NCBI GenBank assembly: GCA_965222655.1
Contig: CBDCUP010000018.1
Span: forward strand, 248,001 to 312,000
From: CAUZIZ01 sp965222655
GTDB lineage: Bacteria > Acidobacteriota > UBA6911 > RPQK01 > JAJDTT01
Length of the DNA: 64,000 bases
Direction of reading: 5' to 3'
Positions 35,577-43,848 of the stretch are shown piece after piece. The translations under genes were made by a program, and so were the position numbers. The notes under the pieces are model-generated. The model worked only from the letters and a program-made list of their open reading frames with translations, made no database searches and was not told the origin of the DNA. The first letter of the stretch is position 1, and each line of letters opens with the position of its first letter.

Positions 35577-37997
35577 ATGCCGAGCCTGTTCCGATCTTCC
35601 CTCCGAAAGGCCCTCCTGTGTGGAATCCCGATGCTCGCCCTCCTCTCCTGGATCGGATGTCAGGGATCCGACTCTTCCACGGATTCCGATCGTGTTTCCG
35701 GCCCCGTTACCTTCAACCGGGACATCGCGCCGATCGTGTTTCAGCATTGTTCCGGCTGCCATCGGCCTGGACAGCCAGGCCCCTTCGATCTGCTGACCTA
35801 CGAGGAGGTCCAAAAGCGGGCACAACAGATCGCCGTGGTAACCCAGAGTCGCTTTATGCCGCCCTGGCTTCCGGAGCCGGTTCAGCCTGGGTTCGTAGGA
35901 TCTCGAAGGCTTAGCGTCCGCGACGTGGGTCTCTTCCAGCAATGGGTGGATGATGGGGCCCCGGAGGGGGATCCCCCGGACCTTCCTACTGCTCCGCAAT
36001 GGACTGAAGGTTGGCAGCTGGGCGAGCCCGACCTGGTCGTTGAGATGGTCGAGCCCTACACACTTCCCGCAGACCCGGGGGATGTGTTTCGAAATTTTGT
36101 AATTCCCAGTCCGGTGTCCCAGACTCGTTATGTGCGGGGCTGGGAGTTCCGACCCGGCAACGCTCGAATCGTACATCACACCGTCATTCTGGTTGATGAG
36201 ACCCAGACCTCACGTCGTCTTGATCGTCAGGATCCCGAACCGGGTTATGACGGGATGCTCTATGCGGAGGCGCGTAGTCCCGGTGGGACCTTCGTCGGTT
36301 GGACTCCTGGTAAGTCTCCCTTTCTAGGCCCCGACGACATGGCCTGGCGCTTGGATCCCGAGATGGACGTCGTCATCCAACTCCACCTGCTGCCCAGTGG
36401 CAAGCCCGAGCCGATCCGGTCTTCCCTCGCACTCTATTTCGCCGACGAGCCTCCTACCAGAATCCCGACCATGGTCAGGGTTGGATCCACTGTGATCGAC
36501 ATACCGGCTGGGAAGAGCGACTACAAGATCACGAAAGAGTACCGACTCCCGGTGGATGTGGAGGTGATGGGTGTCTATCCTCATGCCCACTACCTGGCAA
36601 GGGAGATGAAGGGGTTTGCCACCCTTCCCGATGGCAGCAAGCAGTGGCTCGTCCATATCAAGAATTGGAACTTCGATTGGCAGGACGAATACCGCTACCG
36701 CACTCCGATCCTGTTGCCCCAGGGAACCACCCTGTCAATGGAATTCACCTATGACAACTCCTCCGAGAATATCCGCAATCCCCACAACCCACCGCGTCGC
36801 GTCGTGTATGGGCCTCAGTCCTCGGACGAGATGGGAGATCTCTGGGTCCAGGTGCTGGCCCGCGATCTGCCGACGCTGGAGCGGGATTTCGCTAACGTGG
36901 ATCTTCTCGAGATCATCGGAGGCTACGAAAAGATGCTCAGGGCCGATCCCGACGATCCTGACCTTCACGACACCCTGGCGCAGCGGTATCTGCGCCTGGG
37001 CAACCTGGACAAGGCCGCTGACCACTGGCAGAAGTCGGCCCAGCTTCAGCCGAATCCGTGGGCGAGCTATTTCAATCTGGGCAACGTCTTTGATCAGAAA
37101 GGCGAAAAGAATAGAGCCATTGCCTTCTATCGCAAAGCGCTCGCACTAAAAGCGGATCACGTGAGGGCTCACAACAATCTGGGAGTTGTGCTGCAGTCCC
37201 AGGGAGAATCGCGTGAGGCGATTCGACACTTTCGCCAGGCCTTACGCTTCGATCCCGGTTCCCTCGAGGCCCATACCAACCTGGGCGGGGCCCTGGCCGA
37301 CTTGGGTCAATTCGATGAGGCCGCCTCGCATTTTGGTCAGGCTCTGGAGTCCGACCCTGGTTCGGTTGAAATGCACAACAATCTGGGGAGCGTCCTGGCG
37401 CTGCGAGGGAAGTTGGATAGGGCTGTCTCACACTTTCGACAGGCCGCCCAGCTTGATCCCCGGAGTGTCGAGGCCCAAACCAACCTGGGTAAGGCCCTGG
37501 CGTCACAGGGAAGGTTGGAGCAGGCGATTGTCCACTTTCGGCAAACTGTGAGGCTGCGCCCCGACTCCGCGGAAGCCCACCACAGCCTGGGCAAGGCACT
37601 GGCAATGACCCGCCAGAGTGAGGAGGCGCTTGGGCATTTCCGTGAAGCCTCAAGGCGGGAGCCGGATCGACCTGCTCCCCTCCGGGAGATTGCTTGGATT
37701 CTGGCAACACATCCCGATGCCAGGGTGCGGCAGGAAAGCGAGGCGATCCAACTGGCGCAGAGGGCAGCGGAGCTGACGCAGCACCGGAGTCCCCTGGTCC
37801 TGGACACCCTGGCGGCGGCCTATGCCTCAGCGGGCAGGTTTGACCAGGCCCAGCAGGTCGCGCAGGCCGCACTCAAGCAGGCCTCGGCCGTCCGGGCGGG
37901 TCAATCCCTGGCACAGGGCATACGGGCCAGGCTGGCGCTTTTCCGGAAGGGTAAGCCGTATCGAGAGCGTGAGGAGGCCCAGGGAGCGACACCCTGA
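35577..37997 (+). CDS. Cytochrome c / copper type II monooxygenase-like / TPR fusion
   Basis: 806 residues. An N-terminal signal (LRKALLCGIPMLALLSWIGC, perhaps a lipoprotein) is followed by a cytochrome-c-like segment with heme motif CSGCH (residues 58-62). A domain of about residues 110-420 resembles copper type II ascorbate-dependent monooxygenases (DBM/PHM), with candidate copper ligands in IVHHTVILVD and YPHAHYLAREM. Residues 450-700 contain about seven TPRs (AHNNLGVVLQSQGESREAIR and similar). Such fusions are frequent in Acidobacteria. Substrate unknown. The IS1380 element ends 13 bp before the ATG, and no good ribosome binding site remains. Confidence 0.85.
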   Translation: MPSLFRSSLRKALLCGIPMLALLSWIGCQGSDSSTDSDRVSGPVTFNRDIAPIVFQHCSGCHRPGQPGPFDLLTYEEVQKRAQQIAVVTQSRFMPPWLPEPVQPGFVGSRRLSVRDVGLFQQWVDDGAPEGDPPDLPTAPQWTEGWQLGEPDLVVEMVEPYTLPADPGDVFRNFVIPSPVSQTRYVRGWEFRPGNARIVHHTVILVDETQTSRRLDRQDPEPGYDGMLYAEARSPGGTFVGWTPGKSPFLGPDDMAWRLDPEMDVVIQLHLLPSGKPEPIRSSLALYFADEPPTRIPTMVRVGSTVIDIPAGKSDYKITKEYRLPVDVEVMGVYPHAHYLAREMKGFATLPDGSKQWLVHIKNWNFDWQDEYRYRTPILLPQGTTLSMEFTYDNSSENIRNPHNPPRRVVYGPQSSDEMGDLWVQVLARDLPTLERDFANVDLLEIIGGYEKMLRADPDDPDLHDTLAQRYLRLGNLDKAADHWQKSAQLQPNPWASYFNLGNVFDQKGEKNRAIAFYRKALALKADHVRAHNNLGVVLQSQGESREAIRHFRQALRFDPGSLEAHTNLGGALADLGQFDEAASHFGQALESDPGSVEMHNNLGSVLALRGKLDRAVSHFRQAAQLDPRSVEAQTNLGKALASQGRLEQAIVHFRQTVRLRPDSAEAHHSLGKALAMTRQSEEALGHFREASRREPDRPAPLREIAWILATHPDARVRQESEAIQLAQRAAELTQHRSPLVLDTLAAAYASAGRFDQAQQVAQAALKQASAVRAGQSLAQGIRARLALFRKGKPYREREEAQGATP

Positions 37998-38293
37998 AGT
38001 CTGGCTTCTGGACGTCCCCTTCGGTTGTCACATTTCGAACAATGACTCATTCGTCTGGGACATCCAATTTTCTGGACTCCGACCGCTTTAGACTTCAATT
38101 TCTTGAACAGATTGTAATCTATCAGACCAGACTGAAATTCTCTAATTCCCACCAAAGCAGTGGTTTGTCAACGCCGCCCACACGGGTGGCACAGATGTTG
38201 CTGTATACTCGGCGAGCAAACAACTGCCGTTTAGGGCAGGGGGCGCTACTGCTCCTCTTCAGGAAGGGAAGGTTGGCTTGGTCAATTTTTCTC
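37998..38293. other. Intergenic region upstream of TonB receptor promoter
   Basis: About 300 bp with no convincing gene. It is AT-richer than its surroundings (for example near 38095-38150). A small GGGCAGGGGGCG/CGCTACTGC segment lies before the promoter. I see no terminator hairpin after the preceding gene. Confidence 0.5.
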
Positions 38294-38322
38294 TTGACGA
38301 TTTGAGTAGGGTTGTGTACAAA
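38294..38322 (+). promoter_or_regulatory. Sigma-70 promoter of the TonB receptor gene
   Basis: TTGACG (38294-38299), exactly 17 bp, TACAAA (38317-38322). The predicted start point near 38329 lies in the 9-bp target duplication (38323-38331) of the MITE that follows. The MITE would therefore be transcribed as most of a roughly 400-nt leader. Confidence 0.65.
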
Positions 38323-38331
38323 GCCTTTTTG

Positions 38332-38647
38332 GTTCATCCGGTAAATGGGGAGGTGCCGCCAGTCAAAGGTAGGCCATGGAAACTGCCGCACTATGCAAAC
38401 CGTGGAAAAACAAGTAGTTCTGGAGGAGAACTGGCAAGTGCTCGCAGTTGTTTTTCCACCGTTCGCACAGCGCTTGGAAAACTCCGTATCACGGGCTTGC
38501 TGGCCCGGTTCGATGTCGCTCGGAGTTTTCCACAGTTCCCACGGCCTCTGCTACTGCAGCCGACTATATGGACAAGCGAACGGGGAGCAGATTTGGGATC
38601 CGGAAGGTGCCAACCACGTCCCCACCTCCCCATTTACCGGATGACCC
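38332..38647. mobile_element. MITE copy 2 (316 bp) in the TonB receptor leader
   Basis: Nearly identical to the element at 1745-2061, with the same TCATCCGGTAAATGGGGAGG ends and the same internal hairpins. It is flanked by the 9-bp duplication GCCTTTTTG (38323-38331 and 38648-38656). It separates the TTGACG/TACAAA promoter from the receptor's ribosome binding site. Confidence 0.93.
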
Positions 38648-38729
38648 GCCTTTTTGCGTTGGATTAGCGACAAAGGGTGTTTTAGTACACCGGGTCAGTA
38701 GCAATAGCAACAACAGGAGGTAAGAGCAA

Positions 38730-41700
38730 ATGAGTCACAGCAAATTCAAGTACGCGTGGCTAGTCGGAGGATTGGCGGTATTAACTGTCGTTCTTCTGAC
38801 CCCGCCGGTAGCGTACGGACAGGCTGCTTCTTCTGGACGTCTAGTCGGAACGGTCAAGGACCAGACCGATGCGGTCGTCCCGGGCGTGGAGGTCACGGCG
38901 ACCAACACGGCCACCAACGTCCCCAGGATGGCGATCAGCAACGATCGCGGGGATTTCATCATTGACAAGGTCCCTGCGGGCACCTATGACATGAAGGCGG
39001 AGCTTCCGGGCTTCAAGACCCAGGTCTCCCTGGGCGTCATTTTGGCGCAGACCCAGGTGGCCCGTATCGATTTCGTCATGACACCGGGTGAGATTGCCGA
39101 GCAGGTCACTGTTACCGGTCAGTCCACCGTCATCGACACCGACACGGCCGAGGTTTCCTCGGTAATCGAGGAAAAGAAGATCCTGGATCTTCCCCTTCGA
39201 GGTCGTGACCTGGTGAAGTTGGCCTACCTGACCACGGGCGGCACGCAGGAGAGGCAGGAGACTGGTTACACCGCGCTGTATGCCTACGGCGGTGGCTATC
39301 CTTCCTTTAATGGTCTGTACTCGCACTCGAACCAGATCATGCTGGATGGATCCAACAACATGGGCTACATCACGCAGCGACCGACGGTTCAGGCGACCCC
39401 GGAGACGGTGCAGGAGTTCAAGGTCATCACCAACAACTACTCGGCCGAGTACGGCAGAGTGGGTGGCGCGGTCATCAGCATGTTGTCCAAGAGTGGATCC
39501 AACGAGTTCCACGGGCATGGTTGGTTGTACTACCGCGATGAGGCCTTTGACGCTGCCAACTTCTTCGACAATGCTTCGGGCGCCAGCAAGCTTCCCATTA
39601 CCTACAACATCTTTGGTGGGTCGATGGGTGGCCCGATTATCAAGGATAAGACCTTCTTCCACGCCCACTACGAGCGCTTCAACGACGATGCAAGGCGGAC
39701 GGCGTTTCAAACGGTGCCCTCGGCGGCAATGGTGGCAGGGGATTTCTCCGGTTCCGGTGCCAAGGGGGTGATTCCCCAGCTGTACAACCCGTTTGACGTG
39801 GTGGACGGCGCGCGGCAGCCCTTCGTCAACAACCAGATTCCGTCGAGCATGCAAGGCGCGGTGTATCAGGCGATCATGTCGCGGATGGCGCCCCCGACTC
39901 CGAACCAGGCGGGGCTGGTGTCCGACAACTTTGGCTACGCCAACGAGACCAACAGCACCATCGACAAGTACTCGATGCGCGGCGATCACCACTTCGCCAA
40001 CGACGACACCCTGTTTGCCCGCTTCAGCTGGCAGCGCTCACCCCAGTTCACGCACACGGGCCGCTACGGCGTTCCGGGCTCCGAACTTGGTGGCGTCCAC
40101 CGTCAGTTTCAGGATCGGTCCCGAGGCTGGCAGACGGGCATCGGCTGGGTGAACCCGATCGGGTCCAACCTGGTCACCGAGTTCACGGCTTCCATCTGGG
40201 AGTTCACCTGGTTGATCTCTACCCCCTTGGACGACACGAACTGGCCGCGGGAACTGGGCTATGACGACGGCCCCAATTGGGAAAGCTACTTTGCCGACGG
40301 CACCCGCGGCGGCGCCAACATGCCACGCATCAGACCGACCGGCTACACCGGTTGGGGGGGGTCCACCCATTCCCCGCTCTCCGACTGGGGAATGGGCTAC
40401 AAGTACACCGCTTCCTGGAGAAGGGGTGACCACTACTTGAAGTTCGGGATTGAGCACACCCGGAACCTGGACGTGAACTATCGCTGGATCCCGTCCTATG
40501 GATCTGGTGGCGACACCTTCGACGGGTTTAGTAGCGGGCAGATCATCCGAAACCTGGACGGCAGTATCGCCGGCGCCACCGAAGGTGAAGGCTGGGCCGA
40601 CTTCATGCTGGGCCTTCCCTCGGGCGTGTCTGGAAACGTCCTGGGCAAAGCGGAGAACACGGGCCACTTCAACCAGTCGCACTACAATTGGTTCATCCAG
40701 GATGACTGGAAGGTGGGACCGAACTTGACGGCGTATCTGGGCTTGAGGTGGGAGCAGCCATTGCCTCCCTACTACGAGGGAAACCCGGGCGGAGAGTTTA
40801 AGGAAGATTACTACTACTGTGCCAAGCGCTATGCGCCAAACCAACGAATCGATATGGCGCAGACGGCGCCCGTGGGATTTGATAGCGCCCTCTGGAACAG
40901 CCCGGTGCCGACAGCCCTTCCTTTTGAAAACCTGAAGACCCGGGGCTGCCACGATCCCAAGTGGAGCTACTTCGCACCTCGAATCGGCTTTGCCTGGAGG
41001 ATGTTTGGCAACAACAAGACGGTCCTTCGTATGGGCGCCGGCCTGACCTACGATCAGGAGTTCGGCATCCTGAGGGCCCGCATCATGAGGCCGTCCCAGG
41101 GCCAGATCTCCAACATCACGGAGCGGGGCGCCGAGACGCCGACGGTCATCGCCGGCCAGCGGCTTAGCCTCCCCACGCAGGCACAGAGCAACGAATACCA
41201 GACCTGTTACCACTCCGAGTTGGACTGGCAGGAAGGTCAGGTGTACTCCTACAATCTGTCGATCCAGCATGAGATCTTCCAGGCGACGAAGCTGGAAGTC
41301 GCCTATGTTGGAAATCAGGGACGTCACATTCGTGAGATCAGCCCCTTTGGCACGGCCCTGCCGGAAGGTTATGTGGCCCCGCTGATTGGCGGCGGCACCG
41401 CGACGTTGACGAACGACCCCATCACGGCCGGTCCGCGTGCCTGGGTTCCAGGCGACACGGCCGATCGTGAGTGGAGCGGTCAGCGCGCTCGCCGTCCCTA
41501 CCCGCAGTCGGTGATCAACGTCATGCTGCGGCCTCACGGCGGCACCCACTACGACTCGTTGCAGGTCAAGCTGGAACGCCGCTTCGCGGACGGTCTGGCC
41601 ATGTCCTCGGGCTATACCTGGTCCAAGGCGATGGCTCTGAACTACAACGGAGCCTGGGGTGACTGGAGTGGATCGCGTGCCTTCGAGCGTCACACGCTGA

Positions 41701-42323
41701 AGGCGCCGATGCAGTCGGATCGTCAGAACACGTTCTACAACTCCACCATCTATGAGCTGCCCTTCTTCCGCAATTCGGACGGGATGGAGAAGACGATGCT
41801 GGGCGGCTGGGAGGCCACCACCATCATCACTCTGACCTCGGGGGCTCCTTTCAGAGTGAACTACGGGACCGACCTGTGGAACCAGGGATCCCGTTCCAGG
41901 ACGTATGTGGATCGAATCGCAGACGGCGATCTGGGAAACGCGGCCTCGGTCGCGCGTTGGTTTGACACCGACGCCTTTATCGCACCAGGTGTGGTAGACC
42001 CCAACACGGGTCTGCGGGTCCAGGACAGCAGCCTCTGTTCGGCCGGGGAATCCTTCTGCCACGAGTCCGCGCGACGAGCGCTGGGCAATGCGGCACCGTA
42101 CCCCCTGCGGTACGACGGAGTTCCCCTGTTTGACATCTCGCTGCACAAGGTGTTTGAGTTCGGCGAAGAGAAGTCCTTCGACTTCCGCGTGGACATGTTC
42201 AACGCCTTCAACCACGCTGTCTTCAGTGCACCGAATGGAAACGCTGCATCCTCCAGCTTCGGCAGGGTGACTGGAGCAGCCACCGCACGCCAGATCCAGC
42301 TCGGGTTCCGGTTCTCGTTCTAG
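38730..42323 (+). CDS. Oar-like TonB-dependent outer-membrane receptor
   Basis: 1197 residues. Signal peptide (YAWLVGGLAVLTVVLLTPPV); carboxypeptidase-regulatory-like domain at about residues 35-120 (GRLVGTVKDQTDAVVPGVEV, PAGTYDMKAELPGFK). The plug domain follows at about 125-260 (EEKKILDLPLRGRDLVKLAY, QEFKVITNNYSAEYGRVGGA). The rest is a large beta barrel ending QIQLGFRFSF with a terminal Phe. This is the layout of the Oar/Cna-B-type receptors expanded in Acidobacteria, used for uptake of large substrates such as oligosaccharides or peptides. An exact AGGAGGT precedes the ATG, and third positions are strongly C/G, which suggests high expression. The leader contains MITE copy 2. Confidence 0.95.
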   Translation: MSHSKFKYAWLVGGLAVLTVVLLTPPVAYGQAASSGRLVGTVKDQTDAVVPGVEVTATNTATNVPRMAISNDRGDFIIDKVPAGTYDMKAELPGFKTQVSLGVILAQTQVARIDFVMTPGEIAEQVTVTGQSTVIDTDTAEVSSVIEEKKILDLPLRGRDLVKLAYLTTGGTQERQETGYTALYAYGGGYPSFNGLYSHSNQIMLDGSNNMGYITQRPTVQATPETVQEFKVITNNYSAEYGRVGGAVISMLSKSGSNEFHGHGWLYYRDEAFDAANFFDNASGASKLPITYNIFGGSMGGPIIKDKTFFHAHYERFNDDARRTAFQTVPSAAMVAGDFSGSGAKGVIPQLYNPFDVVDGARQPFVNNQIPSSMQGAVYQAIMSRMAPPTPNQAGLVSDNFGYANETNSTIDKYSMRGDHHFANDDTLFARFSWQRSPQFTHTGRYGVPGSELGGVHRQFQDRSRGWQTGIGWVNPIGSNLVTEFTASIWEFTWLISTPLDDTNWPRELGYDDGPNWESYFADGTRGGANMPRIRPTGYTGWGGSTHSPLSDWGMGYKYTASWRRGDHYLKFGIEHTRNLDVNYRWIPSYGSGGDTFDGFSSGQIIRNLDGSIAGATEGEGWADFMLGLPSGVSGNVLGKAENTGHFNQSHYNWFIQDDWKVGPNLTAYLGLRWEQPLPPYYEGNPGGEFKEDYYYCAKRYAPNQRIDMAQTAPVGFDSALWNSPVPTALPFENLKTRGCHDPKWSYFAPRIGFAWRMFGNNKTVLRMGAGLTYDQEFGILRARIMRPSQGQISNITERGAETPTVIAGQRLSLPTQAQSNEYQTCYHSELDWQEGQVYSYNLSIQHEIFQATKLEVAYVGNQGRHIREISPFGTALPEGYVAPLIGGGTATLTNDPITAGPRAWVPGDTADREWSGQRARRPYPQSVINVMLRPHGGTHYDSLQVKLERRFADGLAMSSGYTWSKAMALNYNGAWGDWSGSRAFERHTLKAPMQSDRQNTFYNSTIYELPFFRNSDGMEKTMLGGWEATTIITLTSGAPFRVNYGTDLWNQGSRSRTYVDRIADGDLGNAASVARWFDTDAFIAPGVVDPNTGLRVQDSSLCSAGESFCHESARRALGNAAPYPLRYDGVPLFDISLHKVFEFGEEKSFDFRVDMFNAFNHAVFSAPNGNAASSSFGRVTGAATARQIQLGFRFSF

Positions 42324-42346
42324 TTGCACTAGTTGGTACACCAACC

Positions 42347-42378
42347 CAGGAGGTCCGCTTCGGCGGACCTCCTGGTCT
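42347..42378 (+). terminator. Rho-independent-like terminator after the TonB receptor
   Basis: A perfect 12-bp stem CAGGAGGTCCGC / GCGGACCTCCTG with a stable TTCG tetraloop (42347-42374) stands 24 bp after the stop codon. It is followed by GTCTTCC rather than a clean T-run. Confidence 0.75.
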
Positions 42379-42426
42379 TCCACCCCCCCTCCTTTCCCCT
42401 CGACCCACTCCTGAAGTAGAATCAGC

Positions 42427-42444
42427 CAGACGGACGTCCGTCTG
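42427..42444. promoter_or_regulatory. Perfect 18-bp palindrome, TetR-type operator candidate
   Basis: CAGACGGACGTCCGTCTG is fully symmetrical and lies 50 bp upstream of the DUF427 start. Its form (AGACGGAC-GTCCGTCT) is like TetR-family operators. No such regulator is encoded in the window. Confidence 0.5.
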
Positions 42445-42493
42445 AACGCGACCGCTGAGTCACGACAATCCGAATCCAGCAAGGAGTCCAAGA

Positions 42494-42778
42494 ATGGCAA
42501 AGGCGACATGGAACGGGACCGTACTAGCCGAAAGTGACAGCTCCGAGATCGTGGAAGGGAACCACTACTTCCCCCCCGATTCAGTGAAGCGTGAGTACCT
42601 ACAGGAGAGCGAATACCACTCCACTTGCCCCTGGAAGGGCCTCGCCAGCTACTACGACATCGTCGTAGGGGATGAAGTCAACAAGGACGCCGCCTGGTAC
42701 TATCCCCAACCCAAGGAAGGCGCCACCCAGATCCAGGACTATGTCGCGTTCTGGAAAGGCGTCGAAGTCGAGTCCTAG
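42494..42778 (+). CDS. DUF427 family protein
   Basis: 94 residues matching the single-domain DUF427 fold: VLAESDSSEIVEGNHYFPPD, then STCPWKGLASYYDIVVGD, then DAAWYYPQPKEGA and IQDYVAFWKGVEVE. The CPWKG-A-YYD motif is conserved across the family, whose biochemical role is unknown. An AAGGAGTCCAAG sequence precedes the ATG. It is a short, stand-alone gene that may be controlled through the palindrome upstream. Confidence 0.92.
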   Translation: MAKATWNGTVLAESDSSEIVEGNHYFPPDSVKREYLQESEYHSTCPWKGLASYYDIVVGDEVNKDAAWYYPQPKEGATQIQDYVAFWKGVEVES

Positions 42779-42830
42779 GGTTCTGGTTTTTGACCCAACT
42801 CGCAGTCCTCCCACGGTGAGTACCTCTCGC

Positions 42831-42944
42831 TTCTCACGCTGAGGCTGATCGCTGCCTGTCCTTCCCGGTGTGCGGTTCCCCTTTCTTACGCTGAGACTGA
42901 TCCTGAACTGTCCCTCGCAGTGTGCGTCTTCCCTTTCTTACGCT
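42831..42944. repeat. 52-bp tandem repeat, 2.2 copies
   Basis: TTCT(C/T)ACGCTGA recurs at 42831, 42883 and 42935, exactly 52 bp apart. The body is GAGRCTGATC-TGTCC-GTGTGCG-TTCCC. The third unit runs into the RAYT-type repeat that starts at 42940. Confidence 0.75.
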
Positions 42945-43060
42945 GAAAGCGTTGTTGCGCGTAGCCCAGGGTTGCAATGCGAAGCGAGCTACCATGGGTT
43001 TGAGTCGTCCCAGTCTTTTTCTACGCTGAAAGCGTTATTGCCAACAGGTTGCCGGTCTTT
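42940..43060 (+). repeat. RAYT-associated REP block, left of the transposase
   Basis: Two small hairpins, ACGCT-GAA-AGCGT each followed by TTGTTGC or TATTGCC (42940-42957 and 43023-43041), enclose a long imperfect palindrome with GTAGCCCAGGGTTGC and GCGAAGCGAGCTACC. Inverted counterparts lie at 43600-43746, on the other side of the transposase gene. Confidence 0.85.
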
Positions 43061-43119
43061 TCCGACCCATGAGGGTAATTGCCTTAACGTAAGATCCATC
43101 CCAATCGTTATATTCGTAT

Positions 43120-43578
43120 ATGCCACAGTCCCTATCTAAAGTGCTGGTACATGTAATTTTCTCGACGAAGGGCCGCATGCCGTCCCTGATGGACAAGAGC
43201 CATCGTTCCAGGACCCACGAATTCATTGGGGGGATCTCAAGAGAACAGTCCTGTCCCCCCATCATCGTCGGAGGTACCGCAGACCATATCCATCTGCTCG
43301 CTTCGCTTGGACGCTCAGTGAGCCAAGCGGCCCTGGTCAAGGAGGTGAAGCGAGCCTCTTCTGGGTGGATCAAAGAGGAACTGGGCAGAAACTACGGTTC
43401 GTTTGCATGGCAGAGAGGCTACGGTGCCTTTTCGATCTCACAGGCGCAGATTGATGCAACCTACAGGTACATCACCGAGCAGGAAGCGCGCCATCGGAAG
43501 CTTAGCTTCCAGGATGAGTTCAGGATTTTTCTGAAGAAATACGAGATCAAGTATGACGAACGGTATGTGTGGGCCTGA
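43120..43578 (+). CDS. REP-associated tyrosine transposase (RAYT, Y1/HUH)
   Basis: 152 residues of the IS200/IS605-related TnpA_REP group. The HUH metal motif lies in GGTADHIHLLASLG (near residues 48-60). The family segment is GYGAFSISQAQIDATYRYIT, followed by QEARHRKLSFQDEFRIFLKK. It makes single-strand cuts at REP hairpins and is thought to spread them. The gene is bracketed by inverted REP blocks with hairpins ending in TTGTTGC, the expected autonomous arrangement. No separate ribosome binding site is obvious. Confidence 0.92.
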   Translation: MPQSLSKVLVHVIFSTKGRMPSLMDKSHRSRTHEFIGGISREQSCPPIIVGGTADHIHLLASLGRSVSQAALVKEVKRASSGWIKEELGRNYGSFAWQRGYGAFSISQAQIDATYRYITEQEARHRKLSFQDEFRIFLKKYEIKYDERYVWA

Positions 43579-43599
43579 GTCCAACGTAGACGCGAAACG

Positions 43600-43746
43600 C
43601 TCGGTCTTACCGAGGCTGTTGCCGACCGACAAACGTGTTGGCAACAACGCTTACAGCGTACAACAGGGCCGGCAGAACGTGAACCCAGGGTAGCTCGCTT
43701 CGCATTGCAACCCTGGGCTACGCGCAATAACGCCTTCAGCGTTGGG
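43600..43746 (-). repeat. RAYT-associated REP block, right of the transposase
   Basis: Carries CTCGGT-CTT-ACCGAG followed by GCTGTTGC (43599-43622). On the minus strand it has ACGCT-GTA-AGCGT followed by TGTTGCC, and CGCTGAAGGCG followed by TTATTGC, plus the long GTAGCTCGCTTCGC/AACCCTGGGCTACGCGC palindrome. It is the inverted partner of the 42940-43060 block. Confidence 0.85.
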
Positions 43747-43848
43747 GATTGGCTGTAGCCTCTGTAGGAAGGCCGAACGATGTGAAGACTCCGGAAGGCA
43801 GGGTGTGTCATTGGAACGCGGCTTTCGATGGAACGCGGCTTTCAATAA

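Noticed and set aside
40038..42509. 823-codon open frame on the minus strand opposite the TonB receptor
   Set aside because: It mirrors a gene with very strong C/G third-position bias, which removes stop codons from the opposite strand. It has no recognisable domains, and the plus-strand receptor is unambiguous. The same reasoning rejects 38841-39992 minus.
42831..42944. Possible CRISPR array from the regular 52-bp spacing
   Set aside because: The whole 52-bp unit is similar between copies, so there are no variable spacers, only two and a fraction units are present, and no cas genes are in the window.
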